From assembly GCA_035560555.1 (NCBI GenBank), contig DATMZF010000024.1, positions 62,001-126,000 of the forward strand: a stretch of DNA of 64,000 bases, written 5' to 3'. How positions within the stretch are numbered: the first letter of the stretch is position 1; the number at the start of each line of letters is the position of its first letter. This document shows, piece by piece, positions 25,320 to 33,984 of the stretch. The position numbers and the translations under genes were made by a program. The notes beneath the pieces were generated by a model. It was not told the DNA's origin, made no database searches, and was given only the letters and a program-made list of their open reading frames with translations. This DNA is from UBA11090 sp035560555 (GTDB lineage Bacteria > Spirochaetota > Spirochaetia > Treponematales > Rectinemataceae).

Positions 25320-25365
25320 ATGAAAGATGCCGCCCTGGAATTGCTTTCAGGGCAACATCTTTCAT
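25320..25365 (+). promoter_or_regulatory. 5'-terminal stem-loop of the barrel-protein mRNA
   Basis: Perfect 10-bp arms ATGAAAGATG/CATCTTTCAT (25320-25329 with 25356-25365), a 2x2 internal loop, then GCCCTGGAA/TTTCAGGGC (25332-25340 with 25345-25353) closed by a TTGC loop. It starts about 10 bases after the -10 box, so it caps the mRNA, as the 5' hairpin of E. coli ompA does. No T-run follows, so it is not a terminator. Confidence 0.6.
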
Positions 25366-25396
25366 TGTCTTTTCACAAATCTGGAAAGGAGACAAA

Positions 25397-26863
25397 ATGC
25401 AGAAAAAAATAAGCGCGGCTTTGCTCATTTTCGCTTGCTTCGCGACATTCGCCGGATTTGCCGAAGGAACCACGCCTAATATGGAGGCCGGTTTCTTCTT
25501 CAATCTTTTCCCTATGTTCGAGTACACGACACAGGCAAAAGCCACGGCAATCTCCGACGAAGCGCTGGGCGAGTACTACAACAAGCCGACATTCGGCTCG
25601 GGTGGATTCTATTTCAAGACGGGGCCGATCACCGCCATCGGCATCATGGAGTTCCAGCAGGATATCTGGTCCAAGCTCAATAAGCAGTCCATCATCAATC
25701 TCCCCGATTCCGAGACGGGCTGGATTCCCGACGTCATGGGTCTCGGCACCTTCTATCCCAACGTCGGCTACGTAGATTACGTCACCGAAGGGGCCAGGCT
25801 TTCCCTCGGCAGGCGAAAGATCCATGAAGGCCCCTCCACCTACAGTCTTGGCCTCTCCTCCTACAACCCCTACTACGACCACGTCGCCGCCTCCCTCGCC
25901 GTCCCTGTCGGCGCGGGGAAGCTAGGCTACGATTACGTGGCAGTCGGCATGCAACGCTGGTGGAACGATACCTCCGAGGTGGGCGATGGCACGCAGCCAA
26001 AGTATTTCTTCTACCATAGGGCTTCCTGGACAGGCGCCTATTTCACCATCGGGATCAATGAGTACAATTTGATCGCCGGCACAACGCCAGATTTTCAGGA
26101 TTGGGGTCCCTTCCTCTTCTACCACAATTTGTTCAACAACCATCAGAACGTGATGGCCGGCATCGATTTCGAATGGAAACCGATCGAGAGCGCCTCGCTC
26201 TACGGCCAATTCGTCATGGACGATTTCCAGCTCCCGGGCGAGGGCGGCAACCCCACGGCCATGGGATTTTCCCTGGGAACCCAGTGGAACATAATGCCAA
26301 GGGAGCCCGTCAGCGGCGCGAAATATTACGACTCCGACTATACCTACTACGTCAAGAACCAGCCTAAAAAGGGCGGACTCACCCTCAAGACAGAAGGCTA
26401 CCTGATGTCGCGCTATCTCTACCGTCGCGGCACTTCCGTCCTGAGCGAAGGCTTCACCGCTCAATATCAGGTAATGACCAACTGGTTGACCGGAAGGCGC
26501 GACGTAGTCACGCCCTTCCTGGCTACCCCCCTCGCTCCCGACACCTTCCTCGCGAGGCTGGCATTGGAATGGGCTGCCCTGCCCTGGGAAGCCTCCTTCG
26601 CCTTTGAATACAGGCTCGCCGGTTCGGAAAGCACCGTAAAAGACTGGAGTACCGTGGACGACGTGAATTGGCTCTGGCCCAGTTCGCCGACCACAGAGCT
26701 GAGTTTCAAGCTCGATGGAAAATATCGTCTCGGCGCCGCGTCCATGGCCACCGCGGGCGTCATCCTCGTCCTGGACGAGGGTAGTCCGGCGGTGACGCTC
26801 AACGCCGGTTTCGCCCACCAGTTCGCCGCCGGCAAGGGGCCTACTTTTCAGGTTGGAAGATAA
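25397..26863 (+). CDS. Secreted, probable outer-membrane beta-barrel protein
   Basis: 488 residues with a clear signal peptide (MQKKISAALLIFACFATFAG, cleavage around residue 22). The mature part is rich in aromatic residues and alternates polar and apolar positions (GSGGFYFKTGPITAIGIMEF, AYFTIGINEYNLIAG), as in porin-like barrels; it also has the wide spacing of Trp and Tyr typical of strand ends. I do not recognise a named family. It has its own strong promoter, a 5' hairpin, a good ribosome site (AAAGGAG, 7 bases) and a dedicated terminator: the pattern of an abundant envelope protein. Confidence 0.75.
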   Translation: MQKKISAALLIFACFATFAGFAEGTTPNMEAGFFFNLFPMFEYTTQAKATAISDEALGEYYNKPTFGSGGFYFKTGPITAIGIMEFQQDIWSKLNKQSIINLPDSETGWIPDVMGLGTFYPNVGYVDYVTEGARLSLGRRKIHEGPSTYSLGLSSYNPYYDHVAASLAVPVGAGKLGYDYVAVGMQRWWNDTSEVGDGTQPKYFFYHRASWTGAYFTIGINEYNLIAGTTPDFQDWGPFLFYHNLFNNHQNVMAGIDFEWKPIESASLYGQFVMDDFQLPGEGGNPTAMGFSLGTQWNIMPREPVSGAKYYDSDYTYYVKNQPKKGGLTLKTEGYLMSRYLYRRGTSVLSEGFTAQYQVMTNWLTGRRDVVTPFLATPLAPDTFLARLALEWAALPWEASFAFEYRLAGSESTVKDWSTVDDVNWLWPSSPTTELSFKLDGKYRLGAASMATAGVILVLDEGSPAVTLNAGFAHQFAAGKGPTFQVGR

Positions 26864-26899
26864 ATCGACAGGAATAGATCGACGACGTGTATGAGTTTT

Positions 26900-26929
26900 A
26901 CGGCGGTCTCTCACAGGCCGCCGTTTTTT
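26900..26929 (+). terminator. Rho-independent terminator after the barrel-protein gene
   Basis: Stem ACGGCGG/CCGCCGT (26900-26906 with 26918-26924), extendable by two pairs, followed by a T6 run (26924-26929). Confidence 0.85.
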
Positions 26930-26949
26930 GACGAGTCTGGTTTACCTGG

Positions 26950-27432
26950 CTAAACTTCGGCGAAGACGACGATATAATTGTGCCCATATTTCTTTGCGCA
27001 TTTCGGGCACGTCGTATAGTAGAAGTAGTAGTCTTTCGCGATCTTCGCCCTCAGCGAAAGAAAATCATCCATCGACTGTATGTATTTGGGGACATCGTTG
27101 TACGGACCATCGTAGACCTTGCTGATGAATGTGCCGCTCAACGTCACCGTGGCCGTTCCGGGACTTTCCTTCGTGACCGAGAGGAAAAGCTCCGATTTCC
27201 ACGGCGACGGATCGTGCATCAGGAGGAGAAAATCCTCCGTCGCGGGCGCGATGCCCAGATCCTGAGCCTGTTTCCAAAGTCTACCGATGCCAGGCCCCAA
27301 GAAACCCGGTACGGGCATATGAAAGAGCTGCGGGATCGAGCCTTTCAGGAAAAGCTTGTCCTTCCACAGATGTTCGACGCCGTCCCAAGGTTTTGGATCG
27401 AAAACCGGGCAGCATTCTTTTTCTTCGCCCAT
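26950..27432 (-). CDS. Conserved hypothetical protein with CC and CPKC cysteine motifs
   Basis: 160 residues, no signal peptide or membrane segment. The sequence begins MGEEKECCPVFDPKPWDG and ends with a YYTTCPKCAKKYGHNYIVV segment. The paired cysteines at both ends could bind a metal or be redox active. Similar short proteins in other bacteria are often labelled hydrolase without proof; I assign no function. The ribosome site GGAGGTGA is very strong. First-read is the M55 gene side: the stop of the upstream M55-type gene and this ATG are 21 bases apart, so they are probably cotranscribed. Confidence 0.75.
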   Translation of the reverse strand: MGEEKECCPVFDPKPWDGVEHLWKDKLFLKGSIPQLFHMPVPGFLGPGIGRLWKQAQDLGIAPATEDFLLLMHDPSPWKSELFLSVTKESPGTATVTLSGTFISKVYDGPYNDVPKYIQSMDDFLSLRAKIAKDYYFYYTTCPKCAKKYGHNYIVVFAEV

Positions 27433-27453
27433 AGTTCACCTCCACTTCCTAGT

Positions 27454-28254
27454 TTAAAGCACGAAAAAGAGAAATACGAGGGCGTCCCGCCACGAAGACG
27501 CGCTGTAAGCCACTTCGTGGCTGCCTATCTTCTGGGCTCCGGGGAAAAACGAGCCGCGGTGGGCGAGGTGATGTTCCTTGAAGCGGATCTCGACGTCGAA
27601 GCGTCTCGGTATGTACTGTTTTTCGATCGCGGGAGGATTCGCGATGGCTTCCGCCACCGCGTCCCTGATCATGCGCTGCGCCACGTTCGGGTGAACCGAT
27701 ATCGATCCGTTGCCTATTCCCCTGCTGACGGGGGCGGTCCTAATCCCCCAGTCCAATCCGTCGGCAAAAGCGCACAACGCTTCGTCTCCGGCCAGGAAGA
27801 GCACGGGTACATGAAGGGATACGGCCGTATACGCGTTCATGAGAAACTCGCTCGCCTGTATGCCGTTGACCTTCACCCAGACATTGCCTCCGTTCATGGT
27901 GTGGGCGAGCGGATTGCCGTCCGAACCGGCCGCCGAATGATAGCCCGTGAAAAGAACCCCCTCGAAACTCGAGTCGAGCCCCGCCATCATGACCTGTGGA
28001 TCGCGGGTCCAAGAACGAAGGATTCTCGCTTTCTCGGGCAGCGCGGAAGGATCGATATTCCTGCCGGTGCTGTGCGCGTCCTTGACGAGTATGTCGTCGA
28101 CGCCGGAGAAGACGGCGGCCTCGCAGGCGGCGGCCACTTCCTTTGTCATCTGCGAGCGGAAATACGCGCTCTGCGGATCGCCGAGGTCCGTTTCCTTCCA
28201 GTCCGCGATGCCGCAGGTGCCCTCGATATCGGCGCTCAGATACAGCTTTTTCAT
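27454..28254 (-). CDS. M55-family D-aminopeptidase (DppA-type)
   Basis: 266 residues, the family length. Zinc-site residues equivalent to Bacillus DppA are visible: Asp9 and Glu11 in SADIEGTCG, His61 in KDAHSTGRN, His106 in TGYHSAAG and Glu136 in QASEFLMNA; His118 in AHTMNGG matches the catalytic histidine. Cytoplasmic decamer-forming peptidases of this kind release N-terminal D-amino acids, for instance from D-Ala-containing peptides. Start follows GGAGG at 7 bases. It sits 16 bases after a methyltransferase gene in the same direction. Confidence 0.9.
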   Translation of the reverse strand: MKKLYLSADIEGTCGIADWKETDLGDPQSAYFRSQMTKEVAAACEAAVFSGVDDILVKDAHSTGRNIDPSALPEKARILRSWTRDPQVMMAGLDSSFEGVLFTGYHSAAGSDGNPLAHTMNGGNVWVKVNGIQASEFLMNAYTAVSLHVPVLFLAGDEALCAFADGLDWGIRTAPVSRGIGNGSISVHPNVAQRMIRDAVAEAIANPPAIEKQYIPRRFDVEIRFKEHHLAHRGSFFPGAQKIGSHEVAYSASSWRDALVFLFFVL

Positions 28255-28270
28255 GATCGGCCTCCAGATG

Positions 28271-29044
28271 CTACAGTTTTACCGCTCTCGTGGCGATGAA
28301 CGTATTGATATAGGGGTCGAGCAGGTCTCCCCATCCCGACGAGTCCTCGAAAAATCCCGCGATGACGAATCCGGCCGCTATCTGGCCGCCTATCTGGTCT
28401 TCGAGGGAATGGCCGAATTCAAGGGCTTCCTTGGCCGCGATCCTCCTCGCCAGCAGTTCTTCAGGAAGTTGCGCGATATCGGAATAGGGTATCCTGTAGC
28501 GAACGCTCAACCTCTGGTCCGTGTCCCATTCCCCCAGATCGAATATATAGAGGAGAGGGTTGACGAAACCGGCGAGAAGAACGCCTCCATTTTTCAGGAC
28601 TCTGTGGCATTCCTTCCAGACCGGCCGCACATCGTCGACGAAGATGTTCGACACCGGATGGAATATGATGTCGAAACCGCCGTCGGGAAAGCGCGACAGG
28701 TCCTTCATGTCGCCCTGCTCCAGGCGCAAGGCCAGTCCTTCCCGGCCTGCGACCATGTCGTCGCGCGCGAGCTGGGCGGGGCAGTTGTCGAAGACCGTGA
28801 CCTTCGCTCCCGCGGCGGCGAGAATCGGGCCCTGCTGTCCCCCGCCCGACGCGAGGCAGAGGATGTCCTTGCCGCTAAATTCCCCGTACCATTCCCGGGG
28901 AACAGGCTTCGTCGGCGTCAGGAGCAGCGACCATTGGCCCTCCCTGGCGCGAGCGATTTCCTCAGGCGATACGGGAACGGTCCACTTGTTGCCTTCGGCC
29001 ACTTCCTTGGTCCAGGCTTCGCGGTTATGGCTGACAATATCCAC
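28271..29044 (-). CDS. Class I SAM-dependent methyltransferase
   Basis: 257 residues, GTG start behind AAGGAG at 7 bases. SAM-binding motif I is DILCLASGGGQQGP (about 59-72); motif II acidic residue in VTVFDNCPAQL; motif IV region FDIIFHPVSNIFV and a post-motif VLKNGGVLLAGFVNP. The N-terminal extension HNREAWTKEVAEGNKWTVPV is typical of small-molecule methyltransferases of the SmtA/UbiE type. Substrate unknown. Followed after 16 bases by the M55 peptidase gene. Confidence 0.87.
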   Translation of the reverse strand: MDIVSHNREAWTKEVAEGNKWTVPVSPEEIARAREGQWSLLLTPTKPVPREWYGEFSGKDILCLASGGGQQGPILAAAGAKVTVFDNCPAQLARDDMVAGREGLALRLEQGDMKDLSRFPDGGFDIIFHPVSNIFVDDVRPVWKECHRVLKNGGVLLAGFVNPLLYIFDLGEWDTDQRLSVRYRIPYSDIAQLPEELLARRIAAKEALEFGHSLEDQIGGQIAAGFVIAGFFEDSSGWGDLLDPYINTFIATRAVKL

Positions 29045-29104
29045 GCGGTTCTCCTTTCTGATTCTGGCCGCGACGTGTTGGGCATCCAGGCGCCGCCGCC
29101 GCGC

Positions 29105-30028
29105 TCAGAGCGTCTTTTCTAGATAGACGGCACCTTCTAGAGGATTGTACACATAGGCGGCGGTTTCATGGAAGCCTAGAGATCTGTACAGAGATAGGGC
29201 TGGTTTCATGGATTCGAGCGTGTCCAGGCGCATCAGCCGATAGCCCTTCGCGCGGCCTTCTTCGATTATCGCCTGCGCGAGCTTTTTGCCCACGCCCCTG
29301 CCCTTGTACGCGTCCCTTACGAAGAGACGTTTCATTTCGCAGATGCCATCGCCGATTTTCCTCAGGGCGACGCAGCCGCACAACGCGCCTCCGGCTTTGG
29401 CGACGAGAAGCGCCCCGTCGGGTTCGGAATATTTCCCCGGCAAGGTCTTCAGCTCCTCATCAATTCCCTGGAAACACAGGTCCAAAGCCATGGATGCCAT
29501 ATACTCCTCGATGAGGCCGCGTATATCGTCCATGTCGGCGGGTCTGACTTTGCGGTACGATATGCGCGCGATCTTCGGCGTTCCGGAACCGGAGGGCATT
29601 TCGGCGAGCTTGATGGGAAGCAGCGCGAAAAAGGAGTCCACATCGTCCGTGGCGCCGATACTAAGGGATATGCCGTGGTATTTCTTTCCCTTCGATTCCG
29701 CGTACTGCGTCTTGGCCGCTTCGGGCAAGGGCGCGGCGTTCACCGCGTCTCCCGCGTCGGGCTTGAGATAGAACGTTGTCCTGAAATATCCGTCATAGAC
29801 GCCGAGCCAAAACAAGGTCTTCCCTTTCGAGGAGACCTTGAGGAGCCAGCATTTGGTGTCGCGGTAATAGGACCAGTTCTCGACCATTCCGGGGTGATTT
29901 TCGCGCAGCCTTTCGAAGAGCGTCTCGTAGGCGCCGAAGGCCGTCTCGCCGAGCGCTTCCATCAGGGATCCTTCCAGAGGATGCGCGGCGGCGCTGAACA
30001 ATGCCGATTTTTCCATATCGATTATCAT
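29105..30028 (-). CDS. DUF3788-GNAT acetyltransferase fusion protein
   Basis: 307 residues. The N-terminal half (about 10-145) matches the DUF3788 pattern: WSYYRDTKCWLLKVSSKGK then GVYDGYFRTTFYL. The C-terminal half (about 155-307) is a GNAT N-acetyltransferase with the acetyl-CoA loop KGRGVGKKLAQAI and late strand YRSLGFHETAAY. The two are normally separate proteins. An acetylation role is likely, with DUF3788 perhaps recognising the substrate (inference). ATGs at 30028 and 30016 are both possible; neither has a good ribosome site. Ends 60 bases before the methyltransferase gene. Confidence 0.8.
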   Translation of the reverse strand: MIIDMEKSALFSAAAHPLEGSLMEALGETAFGAYETLFERLRENHPGMVENWSYYRDTKCWLLKVSSKGKTLFWLGVYDGYFRTTFYLKPDAGDAVNAAPLPEAAKTQYAESKGKKYHGISLSIGATDDVDSFFALLPIKLAEMPSGSGTPKIARISYRKVRPADMDDIRGLIEEYMASMALDLCFQGIDEELKTLPGKYSEPDGALLVAKAGGALCGCVALRKIGDGICEMKRLFVRDAYKGRGVGKKLAQAIIEEGRAKGYRLMRLDTLESMKPALSLYRSLGFHETAAYVYNPLEGAVYLEKTL

Positions 30029-30051
30029 CCGCTATTGTGCCCGATAAATCA

Positions 30052-30081
30052 ACGAACCTCGCGGCTTCTCGCGAGGTTCGT
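30052..30081 (-). terminator. 12-bp perfect hairpin, probable terminator of the lipoprotein gene
   Basis: ACGAACCTCGCG/CGCGAGGTTCGT (30052-30063 with 30070-30081), loop of 6. On the minus strand it is followed by TGATTTAT, a weak T-tract. A second 6-bp hairpin TATCGC/GCGATA lies at 30094-30111. Confidence 0.5.
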
Positions 30082-30142
30082 CGTTCTGCGGGGTATCGCG
30101 CTTCGGCGATAGCCGAGCGCGGATCGCTGCGGAAAAGCCGGC

Positions 30143-30670
30143 TTACTCGACCTTCCAGTACTCCAGGTGGATGGTGTAGCCGTTCGAGGATTTCTCGATG
30201 ACGCCGGTAGGTTCGCCGAGGGCTTCAATTTGCTCTTGGGTGATCGGCTTCGACACCGCGACAGACGAGCTCTCGATTCCTTTGGCATCTTTGCTGCCGG
30301 AAAGGGATCGATAAATTGGTGAATAGATAACTGGAGCTCCTTCCTGCAGGTAAATATAAAAATATGTGTCATAAGGATAGGAATTGTTAAACAGATATCC
30401 CTCATCCGGCGTGAGAGTGTAGTTAAAGTAAACCATAGGTTTAAAGTTTATATTGTAACCGACATAATAAGTGCCCGGCTGAGAGTGATAATACTCATTA
30501 TAATTCACGGAGCTCAGATTGGCGATGGTTGGATTGTTGTCGCTGAAGTAGGTCAGAACATTATCCCAGCCGTATCCAATATATACATCACCTCTCACCG
30601 CAATGTAGCAGGAAGAAAACAGCACGGCGACCAGGACCGCCGCCGCCAGCAGAAAACGTTTGCCTTTCAT
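30143..30670 (-). CDS. Small lipoprotein of unknown function
   Basis: 175 residues. Lipoprotein signal peptide with lipobox LFSSC (Cys21). The mature chain is very rich in Tyr and Asn (GYGWDNVLTYFSDNN, NYTLTPDEGYLFNN), suggesting a beta-sandwich or surface protein. No family recognised. The central part of the gene (about 30320-30600) is clearly more AT-rich than its neighbours, with AT-ending codons, a possible sign of horizontal origin. Ribosome site GAGGAGAGG 4-8 bases before ATG. Confidence 0.75.
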   Translation of the reverse strand: MKGKRFLLAAAVLVAVLFSSCYIAVRGDVYIGYGWDNVLTYFSDNNPTIANLSSVNYNEYYHSQPGTYYVGYNINFKPMVYFNYTLTPDEGYLFNNSYPYDTYFYIYLQEGAPVIYSPIYRSLSGSKDAKGIESSSVAVSKPITQEQIEALGEPTGVIEKSSNGYTIHLEYWKVE

Positions 30671-31011
30671 GTTCCTCTCCTCGATCAGGGCGTCGATTCA
30701 TGGTCGCTCCGCCCATACCTTACTAACATACCGTTTAATCAATCGTTATATCCACTTTTTTGAGAAAATATCGTCCGTTTCGCCGCCGCGGCCGGTCGCG
30801 GCACACTGCCTAGGAGCTTCGCCGGCGCCCTACCGGCATCTCCCCGCGCGCTGCGGCCGATTTCCCAGTCGCGGCACGCTGCCCGGCAGCCCCGCCCGGA
30901 ACCCCGTTAGCGCCTTGCCGGCTCCTCCCTGCCCGCCGCGGGCACGCCTCGGCGCTGCGACTCGAGCCCGCGTAGAAGCCCCGCCCGGAATCATGGTATA
31001 GTGGGCGCCGC
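30671..31011. other. 341-base gene-free interval with an abrupt AT-to-GC shift and short direct repeats
   Basis: The first 100 bases are AT-rich, the upstream region of the lipoprotein gene. From about 30780 the sequence turns extremely GC-rich and contains degenerate direct repeats: GTCGCGGCACRCTGCC at 30795-30810 and 30868-30883, and an exact 13-mer GCCCCGCCCGGAA at 30889-30901 and 30978-30990. A TATAGT box (30997-31002) lies 9 bases before the ABC-F start codon. No credible coding frame. Confidence 0.5.
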
Positions 31012-32892
31012 ATGAACATTCTTTCGATATCCGGCGCCGCCGTCGCGCTGAAAGACGGATTTCTCTTCGAAGGGCTCGACCTGGGCATCGAATCGGGCGA
31101 GCGAATCGGCCTCGTGGGGCTCAACGGCTCGGGAAAAACTACCCTGCTCCGCATCCTCGCGGGCACCCTGCAGGCCGACAAGGGCGAATTCGCCCGGCGC
31201 AGGGGCCTCGCCGTATCCATCCTGGAGCAGATGCCCAGCTTCGGCCCGGAGACGACGATCGCCGACTTCCTCTACGGGGGGAAATCCCCCGAAATACATC
31301 TCAATAAACGCCGGCGCCACGCCGAAGGCCAGGAACTCGCGCACATAGAGAAGGAACTCGAGGCCCTGGGACCTGTTCCCCTCGAAAACCGCTACGCCTC
31401 GCTCTGCGCCGAACTGGGCCTCAGCGACCTCGACCGGCTCATGTCGACCATGTCGGGCGGCGAAGTGAAGAAGGCCGCCCTGGCGCGGACGCTGGCGCCC
31501 AAATCGGACCTCGTCCTCCTCGACGAACCCACCAACCATCTCGACCTCGATTCGATCGAATGGCTCGAGACGCGGCTTCTCGCCTCCAAGTTCGCCTTCG
31601 TGCTCGTGACGCACGACCGCTGGTTCCTGGACACGGTGGCAGACTCGATTCTCGAGATAGACCGGCGCCGCGTGCACCGTCACCCCGGCAATTATTCGGA
31701 ATATCTCCAGCGCAAGGCGGAGCGTTGGGCCGCCCTCGAGGCGGCCGAAAACCGCCGCCTGGCCAACCTCAAGGTGGAGCTGGCCTGGCTCATGCGCGGG
31801 GCCCGGGCGAGGGCGACGAAAAGCGAACGCAGGAAGGACGATATCAGAGCGATGCAGGCCGCCGCGCTGGAGCGTCCCGCGTCGAACTTCGTATTCTCGT
31901 CGGCCGAAAGCCGCCTGGGGAAAAAGGCCGTCATTCTGAAGGGCGCGTCCCTGTCCTACGACGGCAAAAAGGTGCTGGATCCCGTCGACTACGAGATCGA
32001 GCCGGGCGCCCGGCTCGGCATCGTCGGGCCCAACGGTTCGGGCAAGACGAGCCTCCTCAACCTCATCACGGGAAAAATCGAGCCGACCTCGGGCAGCGTC
32101 GTCCGCGGCGACACGGTGCGGATTTCCTGCTTCGAGCAGACGGCCGATTCGGTCGACCCTTCCGTTTCGGTGCTGGATTACATTCGCGGCCATGCCGAGC
32201 GCCTGAGGCTTTCTGACGGCGCCGCCCAGGACGCGACGATCCTCCTCGAGCGTTTCGGTTTCAGCCGGGATTTCCAGGCCATGCCCGTGGGCAAGCTTTC
32301 GGGCGGCGAACGCAGGAGGCTGCAACTGGTGCGCGTCCTGGTCGAGGCGCCGAACATCCTGCTCCTGGATGAGCCGACCAACGATCTCGACATCGACACG
32401 ATCGAGGCGCTCGAGGATTTCCTCGAGGGATTCCAGGGTTGCGTCGTGGCGGTGTCGCACGACCGCGCCTTCCTGGACCGCATAGCGCGCTTCCTCATCG
32501 TGATGGATGGCAAGGGCGACGCGAGGCCTTTCAACGGCTCATACCTGGAATGGAAAGCGGAGCTCGACGAGGCGAAGGCGCAGGCCGCGGCGGCCAGGAA
32601 GGGGGCGGGGGAGCGGGACGACGCGGCCGGCGGCGCGGCGGCGAAGCCGGGCGCGGCGCGCGGCAAAAAAAAGAAGTTCAGCTTCGCCGAGCGGCGCGAA
32701 TTCGACGGCCTCATGCCCGAGATCGACGCGCTCGAGGCGGAAAAAACCAACATCGAGACGCTGTTCGGGACGGCGGGCGCCGCGCCCGCGGAGATCCGGA
32801 AAGCCCATGAGCGCTACGACGAAGTGATCCACCTCATAGAGACGAAAACCCTGCGCTGGGAAGAACTCGCCCAGCTGGAGGCGGAGCTGTGA
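31012..32892 (+). CDS. ABC-F family ATPase (Uup/YheS-like)
   Basis: 626 residues with two ABC domains and no membrane segments. Domain 1: Walker A GLNGSGKTT (near 36-44), signature MSGGE, Walker B DLVLLDEPTNHLD. A linker (about 230-300) with a positively charged helix pair, then domain 2: GPNGSGKTS, LSGGE, NILLLDEPTNDLD. The C-terminal 80 residues form a Lys/Ala-rich then coiled-coil tail, as in Uup. ABC-F proteins act on ribosomes, easing stalled elongation or conferring antibiotic protection; the Uup-like tail favours a housekeeping role. No Shine-Dalgarno; -10 TATAGT 9 bases ahead. Its TGA overlaps a GTG of the next gene. Confidence 0.92.
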   Translation: MNILSISGAAVALKDGFLFEGLDLGIESGERIGLVGLNGSGKTTLLRILAGTLQADKGEFARRRGLAVSILEQMPSFGPETTIADFLYGGKSPEIHLNKRRRHAEGQELAHIEKELEALGPVPLENRYASLCAELGLSDLDRLMSTMSGGEVKKAALARTLAPKSDLVLLDEPTNHLDLDSIEWLETRLLASKFAFVLVTHDRWFLDTVADSILEIDRRRVHRHPGNYSEYLQRKAERWAALEAAENRRLANLKVELAWLMRGARARATKSERRKDDIRAMQAAALERPASNFVFSSAESRLGKKAVILKGASLSYDGKKVLDPVDYEIEPGARLGIVGPNGSGKTSLLNLITGKIEPTSGSVVRGDTVRISCFEQTADSVDPSVSVLDYIRGHAERLRLSDGAAQDATILLERFGFSRDFQAMPVGKLSGGERRRLQLVRVLVEAPNILLLDEPTNDLDIDTIEALEDFLEGFQGCVVAVSHDRAFLDRIARFLIVMDGKGDARPFNGSYLEWKAELDEAKAQAAAARKGAGERDDAAGGAAAKPGAARGKKKKFSFAERREFDGLMPEIDALEAEKTNIETLFGTAGAAPAEIRKAHERYDEVIHLIETKTLRWEELAQLEAEL

Positions 32893-32894
32893 AC

Positions 32895-33905
32895 ATGGAT
32901 GTCACCGGACACGACGCGGAAGAACATAGGGCGAAAGGCGCCTTCGACGCCCTCTCCCCTTCCCTCATCCTCGAGGCGGTGGAAGCCGCTTTCGGCATCG
33001 TGCCCGATGGCAGCCTGACTCCCTATTCCAGTTACGTGAACCGGGTCTACGGCCTTCGCGCCGAAGATGGTCCGGAATATGTCGTCAAGTTTTACCGTCC
33101 GGGACGCTGGACCGAGGAAGCCATTCTGGAAGAGCATCTCTTCCTCGACGATTGCGCGAAGGCCGAACTGCCCGTCGTGGCCCCCATGGAAGATTCTTCC
33201 GGCTCGACCCTGCCGGCCGTCGAAATTGAAGGGGAATCCGAAGCCTTCTTCTTCGCGCTTTTTCCCAAGCGCGGCGGCCGAAGCTTCGACGCCGAATCGG
33301 AATCCGACTGGCTGAGGCTCGGCAGCCTCGCCGGCAGGCTTCACTTGGTCGGCGCCAGGCGCCAGGCGCCTTCGCGCGCGCGGCTGGGACCGGAACTCGC
33401 CTTCTCCAACCTCGCCCTCGTCGAGCCTCTCGTCCATCCCGAGTTCAGGGCCGAATTTTCCGACTCCTGCCGCGAAACGCTGGACCTGACGGCAGAGAGT
33501 CTACGCGCCATCGCGCCCCGCAGAATCCACGGCGACCTCCACCGCGGCAACATCCTGGAACGTCCGGGCGAAGGCCTCCTCCTCCTCGATTTCGACGACA
33601 TGATGACAGGCCTGCCCATCCAGGACCTTTGGCTTCTCCTCCCGGGACGCGCCTCGGACTGCGCCCGCGAGCTATCTCTTCTCGTGGAGGGCTATTCGGA
33701 GTTTTCCGAGCTGGAATCGGGAAGCGTCGCCCTCATCGAGACCCTTCGTTTCTACAGGATGCTCCATTTCCTCGCGTGGCGATCCCTCCAGCGCGACGAC
33801 AACTGGTTCAAGCGGGACTTCCCTGACTGGGGCAGCCGCTCGTTCTGGATAAGGGAGCTGGAGGATTTCCGCGACCAGTCGCGGATCGTGATGGATTTAG
33901 CCTGA
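32895..33905 (+). CDS. SrkA/YihE-type stress-response Ser/Thr kinase
   Basis: 336 residues, the normal family length. Aminoglycoside-phosphotransferase/choline-kinase fold: N-lobe PEYVVKFYRPGRWTEEAI with the ATP lysine, catalytic loop RIHGDLHRGNIL and metal-binding LLDFDDMMTGLPIQDLW. YihE/SrkA in E. coli protects cells from stress-induced death. The ATG at 32895 is 8 bases from GGAG; the overlapping GTG at 32889 is too close to it. Overlap or near-overlap with the ABC-F gene indicates one operon. Confidence 0.86.
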   Translation: MDVTGHDAEEHRAKGAFDALSPSLILEAVEAAFGIVPDGSLTPYSSYVNRVYGLRAEDGPEYVVKFYRPGRWTEEAILEEHLFLDDCAKAELPVVAPMEDSSGSTLPAVEIEGESEAFFFALFPKRGGRSFDAESESDWLRLGSLAGRLHLVGARRQAPSRARLGPELAFSNLALVEPLVHPEFRAEFSDSCRETLDLTAESLRAIAPRRIHGDLHRGNILERPGEGLLLLDFDDMMTGLPIQDLWLLLPGRASDCARELSLLVEGYSEFSELESGSVALIETLRFYRMLHFLAWRSLQRDDNWFKRDFPDWGSRSFWIRELEDFRDQSRIVMDLA

Positions 33906-33912
33906 GGGAACG

Positions 33913-33978
33913 GGCGGCGCCAAGCCCGCGCGTCAACGTCCGGCCCGTGGCCGCGTCAACACCCGATTTGGCGCCGCC
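33913..33978 (+). terminator. Long stem-loop between convergent srkA-like and araC-like genes
   Basis: Perfect 11-bp arms GGCGGCGCCAA/TTGGCGCCGCC (33913-33923 with 33968-33978), with an inner CGGCC-CGT-GGCCG hairpin and two copies of CGCGTCAAC. On the plus strand it is followed by CTTTATTTC, so it best serves the srkA-like operon. Confidence 0.55.
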
Positions 33979-33984
33979 GCGCCT

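Noticed and set aside
25320..25408. Possible leader peptide starting at the ATG in the barrel-gene 5' hairpin
   Set aside because: No ribosome site, the ATG would be sealed in a 10-bp stem at the mRNA end, and the frame overlaps the real start.
30795..30990. CRISPR array
   Set aside because: Only two imperfect copies each of two different short repeats, with irregular spacing and no cas genes.
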